Shown in pieces: positions 37,263-48,582 of a stretch of 64,000 bases of DNA. The notes beneath the pieces are model-generated. The model saw only the letters and a program-made list of their open reading frames with translations. It was not told where the DNA came from and made no database searches. Made by a program: the position numbers and the translations under genes. Within the stretch, counting starts at the first letter, position 1; each line of letters starts with the position of its first letter. Source of the DNA: Oscheius tipulae (lineage: Eukaryota; Nematoda; Chromadorea; Rhabditida; Rhabditidae); the NCBI GenBank assembly GCA_037178975.1, contig JASJZH010000001.1:4216001-4280000 (forward strand), in the 5' to 3' direction.

Positions 37263-39122
37263 CAATTACATCCGGTGCTATATTCTGTTTAGTATCTCCC
37301 CAATAACGGGTCCAAAATTTGTCTTATACAGACTTCCAAAAAAAAAAAAACAATCCCCGAGTGCTTTTATATACTTTGAAACAGGTTGTCGATTAGCCGA
37401 GATCTTTACGGGCTCAATAAATATGCCAATTTCATCAAACTAAATGTAAGAACGTTGTTATAGGCGCCCAAACATTGTTAACTGGGGCTAGACCGTCTGT
37501 AATTGTTCGCTAGTATCAAGACACCTGAACTCAATCCAAGAACAGCTGACGCAAGGAGCGATCTTCGTCTTCTCTTATCAAAAAGTTGGGAAAGAAAGAC
37601 CTCCCCAGCCAGACCCAGGCCGTAAAATAAAATAAGCCACATGCTGTTGCTTCTTCTTGTTTTCATGAAACATGTTGTGTGGATCCTAGCTTGTCCTTTC
37701 TTTTTGTCCCTGCACGCTTCTGAACTTAACTCTGGTCTTTGACTGTTCTCCTCCCCTTTCCTCCGCCCCTTTTTTCTCTCTGCGTGTGACGCGTCGTCAT
37801 TCTCGCACTCTCTCCCCTCCCCATATTCTCTCACCAACTGATGTTTCGATCCGTCCGCTGATCTTTCCATCCTCTCTTCTCTACCCAGTGCAGAATGCTG
37901 CCCGCTGTTGCTGCGGACTTTTCTCCCTGTCCGTCGCCGGCCTCCTTCATCAAGCCTTTGACTCCTGGAGGCATCATCAAGGTAGTCCTTTATTCTATAA
38001 AAAATATCTATAGTATTATCTATCATAGTGGCTAGACTCTAGTCTCTTAGCTTGTTTTCGCACCTGGTCCATCCTTGTTTGTCTCTCTCGCTCCGGTCTT
38101 GTGATTCTTTCTCTTCCCTCTTCTGCTCATTTGCTCTCTCGCTGTATTCGATGGAATAGGAGAAAGAATGAGGAAATTTCACAATGGAGATAGCGAACTT
38201 AGGTTAACGTAACCTTATAGAAGACCTCTGATCCGATCTTGACACGTATCGGAACATCGATTTTCACAAGAAAAAAATCTGAGCTGTTATTTCGGGATAG
38301 CAGGGATTAGTTGACCAGTCCACGTCATTGTTTATGTGGAGGTGTCCTTTTGTTGTCGAGGCGTAACAACAGAAAATTGAGAGCGGAAGATCAATTAGAT
38401 AGGGTAATGTAGAAAATATTTAGGTTTAGTCGACATCATTCGAAGAGCACCCAGATTTAAGTTTCAATGCTTTTTCGAGTTTGAGATCACAAGACTTGAA
38501 AATGTCTTCGCGAATCACAAAAATGCGTTCTCTCGATAAAGACCGTGCTCTAGAGTTCAGTTGACCTTCTCAGATTGGAGTTGCCATCGAACTGGGTCAG
38601 ATGTTATCGCCCCTCTCTTGTCCTCTAGTTAATCAGAGAGGACGACCTCTGAAATAATGTTCACCTGTGTTAATTGCACTCTCGTCTGATTAGGCCTTTT
38701 GATTGATTCCGGAGATTAATCGTAATCTTCTTCCTATGCTATGAATGAAATATCTTGCTAGTCTAATAACTAATATAAATCTTCCTTAAGGGGTTTTCGG
38801 GAAGTATATGAAATACAAGCAAACATGTTTGGGTAACTCTGGAGTCAAACCCCGCCCCTTTTTGTTTGTAGTCGGAGCGCTAACCGATTGAGCTATGGAG
38901 GCGAAACCCGAAACTTTTCCCAAGGTGATTGAACCTTGAGGTAGGGTGCAAGAGTTACGCGTTTACTTTCTTGTAGCAAACTACAGGTTCATTTACAGCT
39001 GCGTTGGGAAAGAATATCTGGTATTCACTGAACCTGGGTTAATCAAAATTAGCGTCTGATTAGTCTACTTTTCAGTCTTTTGATTTCTAAGAGCTTGCGT
39101 ATTATTCGGTCGAAGTTTTCAC
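37263..39122. other. Intergenic; AATAAA at 37416 and a tRNA-like element
   Basis: The TRPM polyadenylation signal AATAAA lies at 37416-37421. From 37740 to 38130 the plus strand is CT-rich; the reverse frame at 37478-38026 is long (182 codons) but its composition follows the purine-rich strand and it lacks homology apart from a hydrophobic C-terminal part. A tRNA-like sequence lies at about 38845-38905 (minus). No other gene is seen. Confidence 0.4.
38845..38905 (-). repeat. tRNA-like sequence with A and B boxes (pseudo-tRNA or SINE head)
   Basis: On the minus strand 'TAGCTCAATCGG' matches the A-box consensus and 'GGTTTGACTCC', about 40 nt downstream, differs from the B-box consensus by one base. 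A possible 5' acceptor strand GCCTCCA precedes the A box, but there is no matching 3' strand and the anticodon arm does not fold, so it is not a functional tRNA. A tRNA-derived short interspersed element or a dead tRNA gene is likely. Confidence 0.4.
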
Positions 39123-40859
39123 ATGTCAATGATCTTTCCCAGCTACGAGAATTCTTCTCTTACAATGATATTTCAGGGCGACGCCTGTGTTGGATGTGCT
39201 TCAACTTCTTCTATTCGAGTTCATTACGGAGCTCCCAGGTTTCGTTCTTCCGCTAGATCTGGACCTCATTTTTGTTCAGCTGTCACGGCTGCAAGGCTTT
39301 TTTCCGACGGAGTGTCTACGAGGCCAGAGCCTATGTCTGCAGTGGAGATGGGTCCTGTGAGGTGGCGAACGGTGAGTGTTAATTTAGAAGTCCAAATGCC
39401 TGAACAAACATTGACAGCTGACATACTAAATTTCAGAATCACGAAACCGATGTCGTGCCTGCCGGTTTCAAAAGTGCCTGAATGGCGGGATGAACCCGAA
39501 ACATGTGAGGGAAGAGAGACAAAAAGATCGACTCAGTACAGAGACTGTCAGCGATCAGGAATTCCGTTTGGAACGCAAAATGACCTATACTCCGGCCCCG
39601 GAAAGTCAATTGACTTCGTTTCTCTGTGGTCTGGAACGACAGATGGAAATGCTGACCGATGATGACGTGAGAGGACACGATGATCTCTGTGAATGGTCTA
39701 GAGACATCAGTCTACCGTTTGGTCTTCTCAATCCTCGTCTCGTCATCAAACGATCTCCGGTAAGCCCTTTGCTGTTAAAGTGTTATTCATAAAACAAAAT
39801 TGATAGGTTAGATCGACTCTGAAAATGCTGTTCTTTTCAGCTCACCTGGGCCTGTCAACGAGCCATGAACTCGGCCGATTTGTATAGTCAATGGTACAGA
39901 GCTTTTGTCCTTCACGCCGACTGGGCGATGGGCATTCCCGACTTCAGAGTCTTGCCACTAAACGATCAAGTTTGACTATACAATTTGTCACTTCTAACAG
40001 AAAACGTTTAGACACAACTCTTCAAGCAGAACTTCATGGCTTTTAGTTGGATCACGTACTCGTACAAATGTTACGAAGTCGGGATGGAAGATGTGGGCAT
40101 TCCACTTGGAAACGGAGCCTACATTCCCTATAGAGACGATGATCAGCGGAATATGGAGTCCAGATGGGCAATTTCTTACGGGACTGTGTGCAAGAAACTC
40201 ATTGATCTCATTGTGAAACCGATGAAAGAACTCCAGATGACATTTGAGGAGTACGTCATCCTCAAGACGATTTCACTCTTCCAGAAAGGTTTGAAACTTT
40301 TGTGCGTTAATTTATCGAAAAAAATAGATTGTCCGCTGTCGGAAGTCGCTCAGACGGCGTGTACCCGGGTGATGGATAAATTGCTCGAGGCTCTGGCTCT
40401 GCACATTGAGAACCGATTTCCGCATTTGACTTCAAACCAGAGAACCATGAGGGCTCTAAAGTGTACTCTCTTACTTCCCAGCTTTAATGTAAGTCTTTCT
40501 GATTTTCTTTTGCCGAATTCTCTCATCCTGCCTCTCTGAACCTATCTATTTCTGACCTGGATCAGGACTACCCTGACACCTCTTATCCTCGTAAATGTCA
40601 TGCCCCCGAATATGTCTCTCTCACTGACCAAACTGTCCCTCTTCCACACTACCTATTTCTTCAATCTGGTCCGTTCTGACAGGAGATTACAGACAAACTA
40701 TTGAACCATTGCGTAACATTTTCTTTTCAGCACATTGGTCAAATCGAAGCTGCCATGATCAACAACCTCTCGTCTGTGGATCTCTGCGAATTGAGCGGTG
40801 TCCCTATGGATATTCTGTCCATCTATGGGCCAGGTCAGAAACAGTACAACCGGTACTGA
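39123..40859 (+). CDS. Nuclear hormone receptor (zinc-finger ligand-regulated transcription factor)
   Basis: A nuclear receptor with a two-finger DNA-binding domain and a ligand-binding domain. Finger one: 'CVGCASTSSIRVHYGAPS' then 'CHGCKAFFRRSVYEARAY', spliced across intron 39239-39279 (approximate). Finger two: 'CSGDGSCEVANESRNRCRAC' then 'RFQKCLNGGMNPK'. The ligand-binding domain contains 'LYSQWYRAFVLHADWAMGIP', 'LFKQNFMAFSWITYSYKC' and a C-terminal 'LSIYGPGQKQYNRY'. Finger one has 14 residues between the second and third Cys, one more than the usual 13, and the P-box is CHGCKA, not the HNF4 CDGCKG. The protein resembles the expanded nematode NHR group in its ligand-domain style. The start at 39123 is in frame but an upstream exon is possible. 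Confidence 0.82.
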
Positions 40860-40916
40860 TCAAATCTCGTCTTGTACTACATTGTGATATACAGAACAAA
40901 GATCATAAACATTTAA

Positions 40917-42267
40917 TTATCTCGAGTGGGAGGATTTACCCAAGGGAACGACTGTGAGACTGCCAGCAGATTGGGGTTTCCTTCTCAGAATGACTTCCTT
41001 GAAAGCTCGTCTGTATTGGGGACTTCGCCAGTAGTACACGTAAAAATCGGCAGCCCATATTAGTTCAACTGGAAAAGCGTGATTTCTGCTAGTCTTTTTC
41101 GACCCCAAGAGAACTTTTTGCACTTTTCTATGTTTTGCAAAGTTGTAGACCTTGATCTCTTCTACAACTTTATAGAGAATTGTTAAGCCGAGAAACGTGT
41201 TCTTATATTTGGAAATTGTTGAAGAAACAGCACGCAACTTACCAAAAATGTTGAATGTCGTCTCGCTCACTGTGACCACTCCTTCCAGCCACGAAACTTT
41301 TCGAAAAGATCGTATAATTACAGTCAGGACCACGAGGACTCCGTTAAGAGCAACAATGACGACAAGGGACCCAATGATGCTTATCTGTTTACGGAGCAAT
41401 GCCGAGTCCTCTTTCAGAATCTCTGAATCTGCTGAGTGAGATCAAAAGAATCCTTACTGATTCGTCGAATACGGTAATAGACGACCGCATAGAAAAAGAC
41501 TGTGACAATTCTGCACCCGTTGGTATAGAGATCGAAGAAGGTTACGACGGGAAGTGGATCGAGCCAACAGAATGGCGGCATAGCCGTGTTCAGCCCCGAT
41601 GACTTCACCGATCCCCACACCTGTATCTGGTTAAAGCGCTTTCGAAGGACAGACCAAGAGAGTGATAGAAATAAAGCACATGGGTGCTGACAAGCAGAAG
41701 AGATACAGCGGTGTTGAGACTCTCATGTACCAGACCGGCTTGTAGATTGACAGAAGACGGTCGACGCCTGTCACTGCCCAAAGTGTTAGCTGCTTACAAC
41801 TCATCATGCGCTCTCCTTTTCACTTACATCAGCACCTTGCAGAACAAAGTAGACGAGATTGTAAGCTAAACACCATTGAGGATTCCCGTCGTGGATATTG
41901 GTGAATTGTAAGTACTGAAAAGGGGCTTGATTGGGAAGTTCAATGAATCGGGAAGTCAAAAGATCTCTTTTGAAAACTATTCCATTCGCCCCCGCCACTT
42001 TTAAGTGGCAATGTTGATAAAAAAAAAAAGATCCGAAAGAACTCACCAGCTCCCAGAGATCGGTCCAAAGAAGAACAACGTTGAATAGGGATAGCATTGC
42101 CAGAATATAGCCTACAGACCAATTCAAGTTTTTATACGCAACCTACCACATTTGAAGTGAAGATCCTTAGACTTTGTTGTCATCAGAATCAGGCAAATAT
42201 TGCCGAATGTGCCCACGATGTTAAAAAATATAATGTTGGTCTTGTTGAGAATGTCGTTGAAAGACAT
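40917..42267 (-). CDS. Seven-helix G-protein-coupled receptor, SRSX-like
   Basis: A rhodopsin-like receptor. TM1 includes 'FFNIVGTFGNICLILMTT' with the conserved Gly-Asn pair; TM2 'YILAMLSLFNVVLLWTDLW'; TM3 and the E/DRY position read 'LTLWAVTGVDRLLSIYKP'. TM4 and TM5 follow ('PLYLFCLSAPMCFISITLLV', 'IVTVFFYAVVYYRIRRI'), then TM6 'ISIIGSLVVIVALNGVLVVL' and TM7 'VELIWAADFYVYYWRSPQYR'. The C-terminal tail is short and basic. Several introns are longer than usual (for example about 41070-41200), one carrying an inverted repeat. The small size and the VDR motif recall nematode chemoreceptors such as SRSX; the ligand is unknown. The ATG at 42267 lies immediately after a TTTTCCAG acceptor, so an upstream exon or trans-splicing is possible. 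Confidence 0.65.
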
Positions 42268-43254
42268 CTGGAAAAGAATGTGTAATTGACAAGGAAATGG
42301 AAATGGAAAACATCGTAATAAGCAGAAAACACCGTAATAAGCATTTTGTCCCGCCTAATCGCGTTCTTGACTTTTATTCTCGACACTGCTATACACTTTT
42401 GACGAGAAGTGTGTTCGATAGAAAGAGTCAAAGAGAGGGCGAGGATGAGTTGGAGCAGTACATAGTGAGGATTGTAATGAGATTTCAAAGCGAACTTCGG
42501 TCAGTAACAGTACACCCCCTGATGATGAGAATGAGGCGGCAGCAGATGATGTTAGAAAAATCCGTGTGGCAGTTTTAGTTTGTTGAGTAACAGCTCCTCC
42601 ACGCTCAATTGTTTAGGTACTTGAGCAGAATGACTGATCGTTGTAACTTTGAATGTACTATAAGAAATGCTGACGGGCTAGACCACGAGGGGAGAGTCTT
42701 TTCTGCAATCACGAAGAGGAAGAAGTCCAATTACACCCTCTTTTTCCTCCTCGTGGTCGATCACTTCTTTCGATGGGGAAGCCTCACAAGCTAATATCCG
42801 CTGACTTGAGATTCTGAATGAGTCTTCTTTTTTTGTTTCGATAGACAGAGGCAATCAGAAACATCGTTCATCGTGAAAATTATGCAAAATCTACCCAGGA
42901 TGATGAGACACTCAGTGCTAACCGTCTTTGAGTCTAGTTCAATCCTAATGCGCGGCACTCTTTCTTCGCCTATGAAACACGATGTTTTAGACGAAAAAAC
43001 CCAACTACTCAACCTAGAAGTTCTTAAAGACGACAGAAACGGAGCACAAGGCAGTCCCTAAGTCGGTAATGGTGGTTTGACAGAGGAAGGAGCGTCCAGT
43101 CCTCAACTAGGAATAGTTCGACAAGCAGCAAAATGAATGAAAAATGAAAAACCGACGAAAAAGTCGACCTGACCCTAGGCACCCGCGTCCGTTTCCATTG
43201 TAAGAAGACTCTCAAGTGGAAGTGCTAAGAATGGTGTCGATTCCTGTCCGACCT
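42268..43254. other. Intergenic, with an inverted repeat at 42680-42761
   Basis: No gene is supported. 'GACCACGAGG' at about 42679 is repeated inverted as 'CCTCGTGGTC' near 42751, separated by about 60 nt; its function is unknown. Confidence 0.35.
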
Positions 43255-44502
43255 GATGCCGATCACTCGCTGGCTTCCAAAGTACAAGTGGAAGGAATGG
43301 ATTCTTGCCGATCTCATTGGTGGTTTTATGTATGCAATTCTCAATGTAGCTCAAGGCCTCGCCTACGGAATCATGGTCGGCGGGCCTCCCAACTACGGTA
43401 GGTTTTTAGGCTATCTTGGACAACGACGTGGTAATAAGTTGGGATACTAATAGACACACAGTGACCGATATGCTCACTAGAAAAATTATAACCGAGTTGC
43501 TAGACCGATCGAATCAAACTGACATGGAGAACATAGCAAGAGGGAAAAGACTAGTTTAATAACCGTATACGGAACGGATGATACTGTACAGATATTCCAA
43601 AAGGACCTTGCAAAAGCATCTTGCAGTTCTGATAACTGGCATCTTTGGCCCCCTGATCTATGCCCTGCTTGGCACATTGCGTCACACATCTTCCAGCTCC
43701 TTTGGCATAGTCTCTCTGATGGTCGGCAGTGCTGTGTAGAAGTATGTCGGCGGCGCGATGAACCTCAGTCTCAACGGGACGATAACGGATGTGACCGAGG
43801 TCTGCTGCCGGGATCAACCAGAAAGACTGCCAGCCGAAGCTGTCCAAGCGGCTATCCCGATGACACTGCTCGTCGGAGTCTTCCAAATCGTCTTTGCCCT
43901 ACTCAACATGGGACAGCTGGCCGTCTAGCTGAGTGACCAACTTGTCCAAGATCTGACATCTGGAGCAGTTGTGCACGTGCTGACTTCTCAGATAAGGTCG
44001 ATGACCGGTGCTCGAGATCTGCCGCCAACCAACGAAAAAGTCTACCTATATTCTATCTCTGCTTCGGATAGCATGTAGCTTTCTTGTCTTTTGCTGTCCA
44101 ACAAGCCGATTTGCAGAACGGACTGGTCATTGGGGTCGCCTTTGCACTCTTGTCCGTGGTCTTCCAGACTCAATGGTATGTCTTTCTCTTTACCCTTAGG
44201 TTACTTTGCAAAACGTTACTTGGCTGATACAACCCTTTTGTAGTAAAATTGGCTTTTCCGCATCTCCGCTCTACTTTGCCAACGCCGAGACGTTCATCTC
44301 GAAGATGTACTCGGCCTGTGGAGTCAATCCAATTCAGGTGAAGACGTCGATGCAGGAAAATCTGGATGTCCAGAAGACAATGGTCGTCCCGATTGAGTTC
44401 GGCTCAGGATTTGAGCAACAGGGAACAGAAAGCGCTCTGAATCTCACGGCATCGACGACAGCAATCGAACTGACGGAGCTTTGGGTAAAGATGGTGAATT
44501 AG
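43255..44502 (+). pseudogene. SLC26-type anion transporter pseudogene
   Basis: The start resembles the SLC26 transporter: 'RWLPKYKWKEWILADLIGGF' and 'NVAQGLAYGIMVGGPPNYG'. After an intron and damage, the frame continues 'VLITGIFGPLIYALLGTLRH', 'FGIVSLMVGSAV', then 'NMGQLAV' and 'LSDQLVQDLTSGAVVHVLTS', and 'LVIGVAFALLSVVFQTQW'. Two in-frame TAG codons (43737-43739 and 43926-43928) interrupt it; the second falls where the family has a Tyr codon. Part of the membrane domain is missing, and the end is a partial STAS-type segment ('ASPLYFANAETFISKMYSAC') stopping at 44500-44502. An AATAAA remains at 44578-44583. A stop-codon readthrough gene is less likely because of the missing segments. Confidence 0.75.
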
Positions 44503-44693
44503 CCACTTGCGATCAAGAGAGCCAGGACAGCATGGACAAGACGCAATAGACTTTAACTACACAGCAAGTGAAACAATAATAAAACTTCAGAATGTTGCCT
44601 CTCTTCCTCTCTCTCTCTCGCCTTGAGTGCATATTACACAGTGTTTGCTTATTGATTTCCCGCCTTTTGAATTCCCTCTATCCATGTTCCTCG

Positions 44694-46700
44694 ATGAGCG
44701 TCGATGAAAAACTCCCTATTGAAGTATTTGAAAACACCGGCAATGTCCACGTTGATCACTGCTCTCGATGTCATTTGTCCGTCTGTCCTTTTGTCGACGG
44801 GTTCGGCTGTCCAGTTCGTTTATTTTCTAATGTGAGAAGAGCAGAAATTCAGATTGACAATTGTCCCCAGTGTGGAATGAAGATGCACGCATGTAAAGTG
44901 CAAGAGCATCTGGAGGAAATTTGCTCTAAGGTTAGATAATTTGAAAAAGGGAAACCAATATGAAGTAGTGCCGCAATTTGAACCAATTTTCTGTATTAAG
45001 ACTCGTATTCCATGCATAAACTCAACCAATGGATGTTTCCATAGCGTCCGACGATCGCGTCTCCAGCAGCATCTATTGAACTGTCCGGCAAACGTAGTCG
45101 TTTGTACCAGGTAAGATAACCATGCATCCAATACAAAATATTCCAGGGAGTGGGCCAGAAAGACTATCTCTGATGAAGCCAAGCTCCAGTTGAAGGCAAT
45201 GGCTAAGGGAGTCGTACCCACAACTGACACTCTCATTCCGGACGATCAATTGGACTTGGCTGCGGCTTATTCCGACCAGGTTTCTTTTTTTCTTTGGCCA
45301 TAAAACTCTATTCAGCGGATCCTCTTGGAGAGCTATCAGTACCGAAGACGGCATCGCGTGGCTCAACGAGATATGCAACATAAAGCACACCCTTTGGTTC
45401 CGTTGAGAGCGGTATATGATTCTCGTGGTGCTCTTGCCGCCTCTGGAAATCACGATACTGCCGGGGATTCGAGTGAAGAAGAAAGGGAAGCCAAGGCAGC
45501 GAAGATGAGGTCGAAGAAGGCCATGTTTGCCAACTGCTACATGTGTCAGGTATGGTTTTCCTAGCATGTTTGGTATCGTTTTGGAGCCCCTTTCGAAAAA
45601 AAAAAATTGTTTGAGAGCTTTTCCGGAGCAGTGCAGGTGATGCAGTAGAAATCTCGTGTCGCGGACAACTTTGAATTGCGGCGCTCCCAATCCACCAAAT
45701 TGTGCCCGTATTCTTACGAGAAGAACCTTTTTTTCTTCACGAACGCTAACAACAAAACTTTAGGTGGATCCCTCATCCCAGCATCTACACACACTCGGCA
45801 ATGAAAATACTAAGTATAAAGTGGGTCCAAGTCAGATAGCAACCAATATTCTCATTTAGCTCGGTCGCCCAGTGAAGAAATGGCCGAAACCGGAAGACAA
45901 GTTCCATTCCGACCACAATCTTATGGTTTTGTGTTTTGATTTAGTTTTCATTGATCTTCTTCAGATAGACTTTAGCCCTGTGACCACCTGCGAGGATAAA
46001 CACTTGCTTTTCAGAAAAACCTTGTACATTAGACGCTGTCTGCGTGTCTTTCATCGCCGTGAAATCGGCGATCATGAGCTGTCTCAGGTTTTCTTTAGGG
46101 TCACAAACTTTTAAGCATAAGTTTCAGCATCAAACGGGTATCGACTACGTGGACCAGATGGTAGTGAGGTGTCCCAACTGGGAGAGGGGCTGCGATTACT
46201 GTACTAGTAGGCTGAGGCCGGTCGAAGGGAAGATTAGATTCTTGAACGAACTGGACAGTGTTGTTCATTGTCCTGAAACTGAGGAATCTGCATCAAAGAC
46301 GTCTCTGACGGATCAGCCACCATGGGTCATTCAGAAGGTAAGCTACCACAAAGAAGAACCGTCCTCTCCAGATAGCCAAATATCTGCCTGGGTCGTCTCT
46401 TTATTCTCTTTTCTTGGCTTCGAAGGTCCTCCGGGCAATTCTCTTCGTTGCCACAGAAGAACAGCAATTGGTCGAAGTCAGATGGAAAAAGACTACAGAT
46501 GGATGGATCAAAGATGGCTTGGCAAGCATTTGAATACGGTATTTTTAACATTCATTCAGAGATACGTCTTTTCAACGGGAGATCAACCGGTCAAGATGAA
46601 ATGGGAGCCAGCTGGAGGAATGTGCACTCACTTGTCTGTCTGCCAGTTCGGACAGAAGAAGGAATATTCCGAGCAGCGTGTTCTTGTACTACCGGTCTAA
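44694..46700 (+). CDS. FBXO30: FBXO30/FBXO40-like zinc-finger protein
   Basis: Resembles FBXO30/40, SCF-associated proteins with a TRAF-type zinc finger at the N-terminus. Motifs in order: 'DHCSRCHLSVCPFVDGFG', 'NCPQCGMKMHACKVQEHLEE', 'RIPCINSTNGCFHSVRRSRL', 'HLLNCPANVVVCTREW', and the family 'QRILLESYQYRRRHRV' (compare human QDQRMLLESLK). Later parts read 'CLRVFHRREIGDH', 'MVVRCPNWERGCDY' and a C-terminal 'LVEVRWKKTTDGWIKD' then 'RYVFSTGDQPVKMKWEP', like the FBXO30 end. No F-box of normal length is visible between 'PPWVIQK' and 'LVEVRW', so the F-box is lost, very diverged, or in an unmodelled exon. The last intron is best read as a 38-nt GC-AG intron (GCAAGC donor after 'KDGL'). Its stop TAA at 46698-46700 overlaps the stop of the minus gene. 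Confidence 0.7.
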
Positions 46701-48582
46701 TAAAAGCTATCTTCGGTATCTGATTCGCAATTCTCGCCGAACACGTCCTCGTCATCATTGACAATCTCTCCAAAATGTGACAGGTCTTCTTCCACTGCTG
46801 GTTTCTCTTCAGAGCGAGTTTCAGTCATGGACTCTTCAATATCATCCTCATCGACCAGGGCATATTCTAAAAAACAGTATCTAGTTTTGTCGGAATATAA
46901 TTGGATATTAGCCATTGTTGAACAAAAAAAAAAATTACCATCGTTGTCCAAACCATCTACAGTTTGTTCGGGTTGGTTAGAAACTGGGAATCCTGCAGCC
47001 GGGTTATCAACTATTTTGTCTAAAAAAGACTTTTTGTTGTCTGTAAGAGTACAAACCTTTTCTCAACTCCTTCTTCTCCAACTCCTTTAAATTTTCTTTT
47101 GATCTTCTTTTTGTTCCGCTTCTCTTGCAGCCCCGGTTTTCATTTTCAAATTTATCTAGTTCTTCTGACCTTCTTCTGTAATTTTCTCTCGAAATCCTCT
47201 TCTCTTCTTCTGCTCGGTTGGACTCATGTTGACGTTTTGGTGGGGGTTCATATCTCGAAGAGGGATGAGTTCTCTTGCTTTCTCTTCGAGAAATTACTTT
47301 GCTTCTGCTACACAATGTGTCGTCTTCGGCATCTTCTTTTCTTCTCTGAAATCTTAACATTGAAGAACTGCTTTGCTATGACCGAGTTAGTCAAAGCCAG
47401 GTGGAATAGCTATACCACGTACCATATCAGAAATTGTCAAAACTTTCAAGATTTATGGGAGCATTCTAGATATTCAAGCTCACCTTATCTTTTCTTGTCC
47501 TTCCGTTGTCAGTTTCAGTTCTCGTCTTCTCTACAATCGTTCTTCCTCTCCTCAGTTGACTGTCTTCTTCTCGTCTCTGACTCATTCCTCCCGCCTCTCT
47601 TTTATCCCATCTCTCTGTCTGAACAGAACTTCTCGACGAACTTGGGCCATATTCCGAGTCTTGTACTCGTTCCTTCTTCCTTGGACTATTTCGAGGTTCT
47701 GTTCTCTCGACTCTCTCCGGTTCTCTAGCTATCTTCTTCGCCTCCTGCGAATCCATAAACTGAACAGAAAAAAACGACTCTCACCTCGATAAGTTTGGAC
47801 AGTTTTGAGCCGGATTCTGCTAATGACTTCGGGGGAATTTTGACAGTAGGAGCCAGAACGGGAATACCGTTCTTGTCAGCTTCCAATTGACTGGCTTCCA
47901 TGAACCAGAAGAGATTTTCCTTGGATTCGAAGGTGAGCTCGAGAGCGAAACGGGATGGGTATGCCTTGATAAATGTGGGCAGAAAGCGATTCACTTTCTT
48001 CTTATGACAATGGTCACACGAGGGACAGCGGACAATGTAGTCAGACTCCGCTCTGAACAAAATCTTTCAATTTCAAGATCTTTCTCAGCATGTTTTGTCT
48101 CATTTCGCTGCTTTTGAGCTTACTTGCGCAAACTCTGTCACAACAAACTGTAATTACTGTGCTGCCCGAAAGCCATTTTATGTGTTAAAAAGGCATCAAC
48201 TGAGAGCTTTTTTTATTATTTGAACTCACTGTCTCTGTAATTTCTGATTCTGTTCCTTCAGCTCTCCTATCTGTCTTCTAGCCGTGATGATCAATCGTCT
48301 CATGTTTTCCGTGTATTTCTGGATTTTATCCGAATCGACAGCGGTCATGGCCTGAGAAAATGTTAGTAAACTGTATAGAAACACTTACCTTGGCGACTGA
48401 ACGCATATTGGGGAGAGGGACGTCTTTGGAGAGTTCAACACTGCTAACCGTGGACTCTTTCTTGGAGATGGAACTGGTAATTTGAACTGTTCTTTGTAAG
48501 TCTAGACACACTTTTACTTACATTTACCAATATCGTCCTCTATCCATTCCATAAGGATTCCATCGACCGAATTCTCGTCCAT
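46697..48582 (-). CDS. Charged coiled-coil protein, unrecognised
   Basis: A multi-exon minus-strand gene. The start 'MDENSVDGILMEWIEDDI' is acidic; then a predicted coiled coil 'KIQKYTENMRRLIITARRQI' and 'GELKEQNQKLQRQ'. A more ordered part has Cys/His clusters ('ESDYIVRCPSCDHCHKKKVN') and 'RFLPTFIKAYPSRFALELTF'. The following part is Arg/Glu/Ser-rich and low complexity (about 47007-47750), and the C-terminus is strongly acidic ('MTETRSEEKPAVEEDLSHFG') ending at 46697. I do not recognise the family; the layout suggests a nuclear or RNA-associated disordered protein, which is inference only. The first intron is about 26-54 nt, depending on the acceptor. It is convergent with and overlaps FBXO30-like at the stop codons. 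Confidence 0.55.

Noticed and set aside
37478-38026. 182-codon minus-strand frame with a hydrophobic C-terminal part
   Set aside because: It lies on the purine-rich complement of a CT-rich stretch, has no homology and overlaps untranslated sequence of the TRPM gene; likely composition-driven.
42679-42761. 10-bp inverted repeat with a 60-nt loop
   Set aside because: Too short for a transposon end and no further copies noticed; recorded only in the intergenic entry.
47099-47728. 209-codon plus-strand frame rich in Phe, Leu and Ser
   Set aside because: It is the complement of the low-complexity Arg/Glu/Ser region of the minus-strand gene; an artefact of composition.
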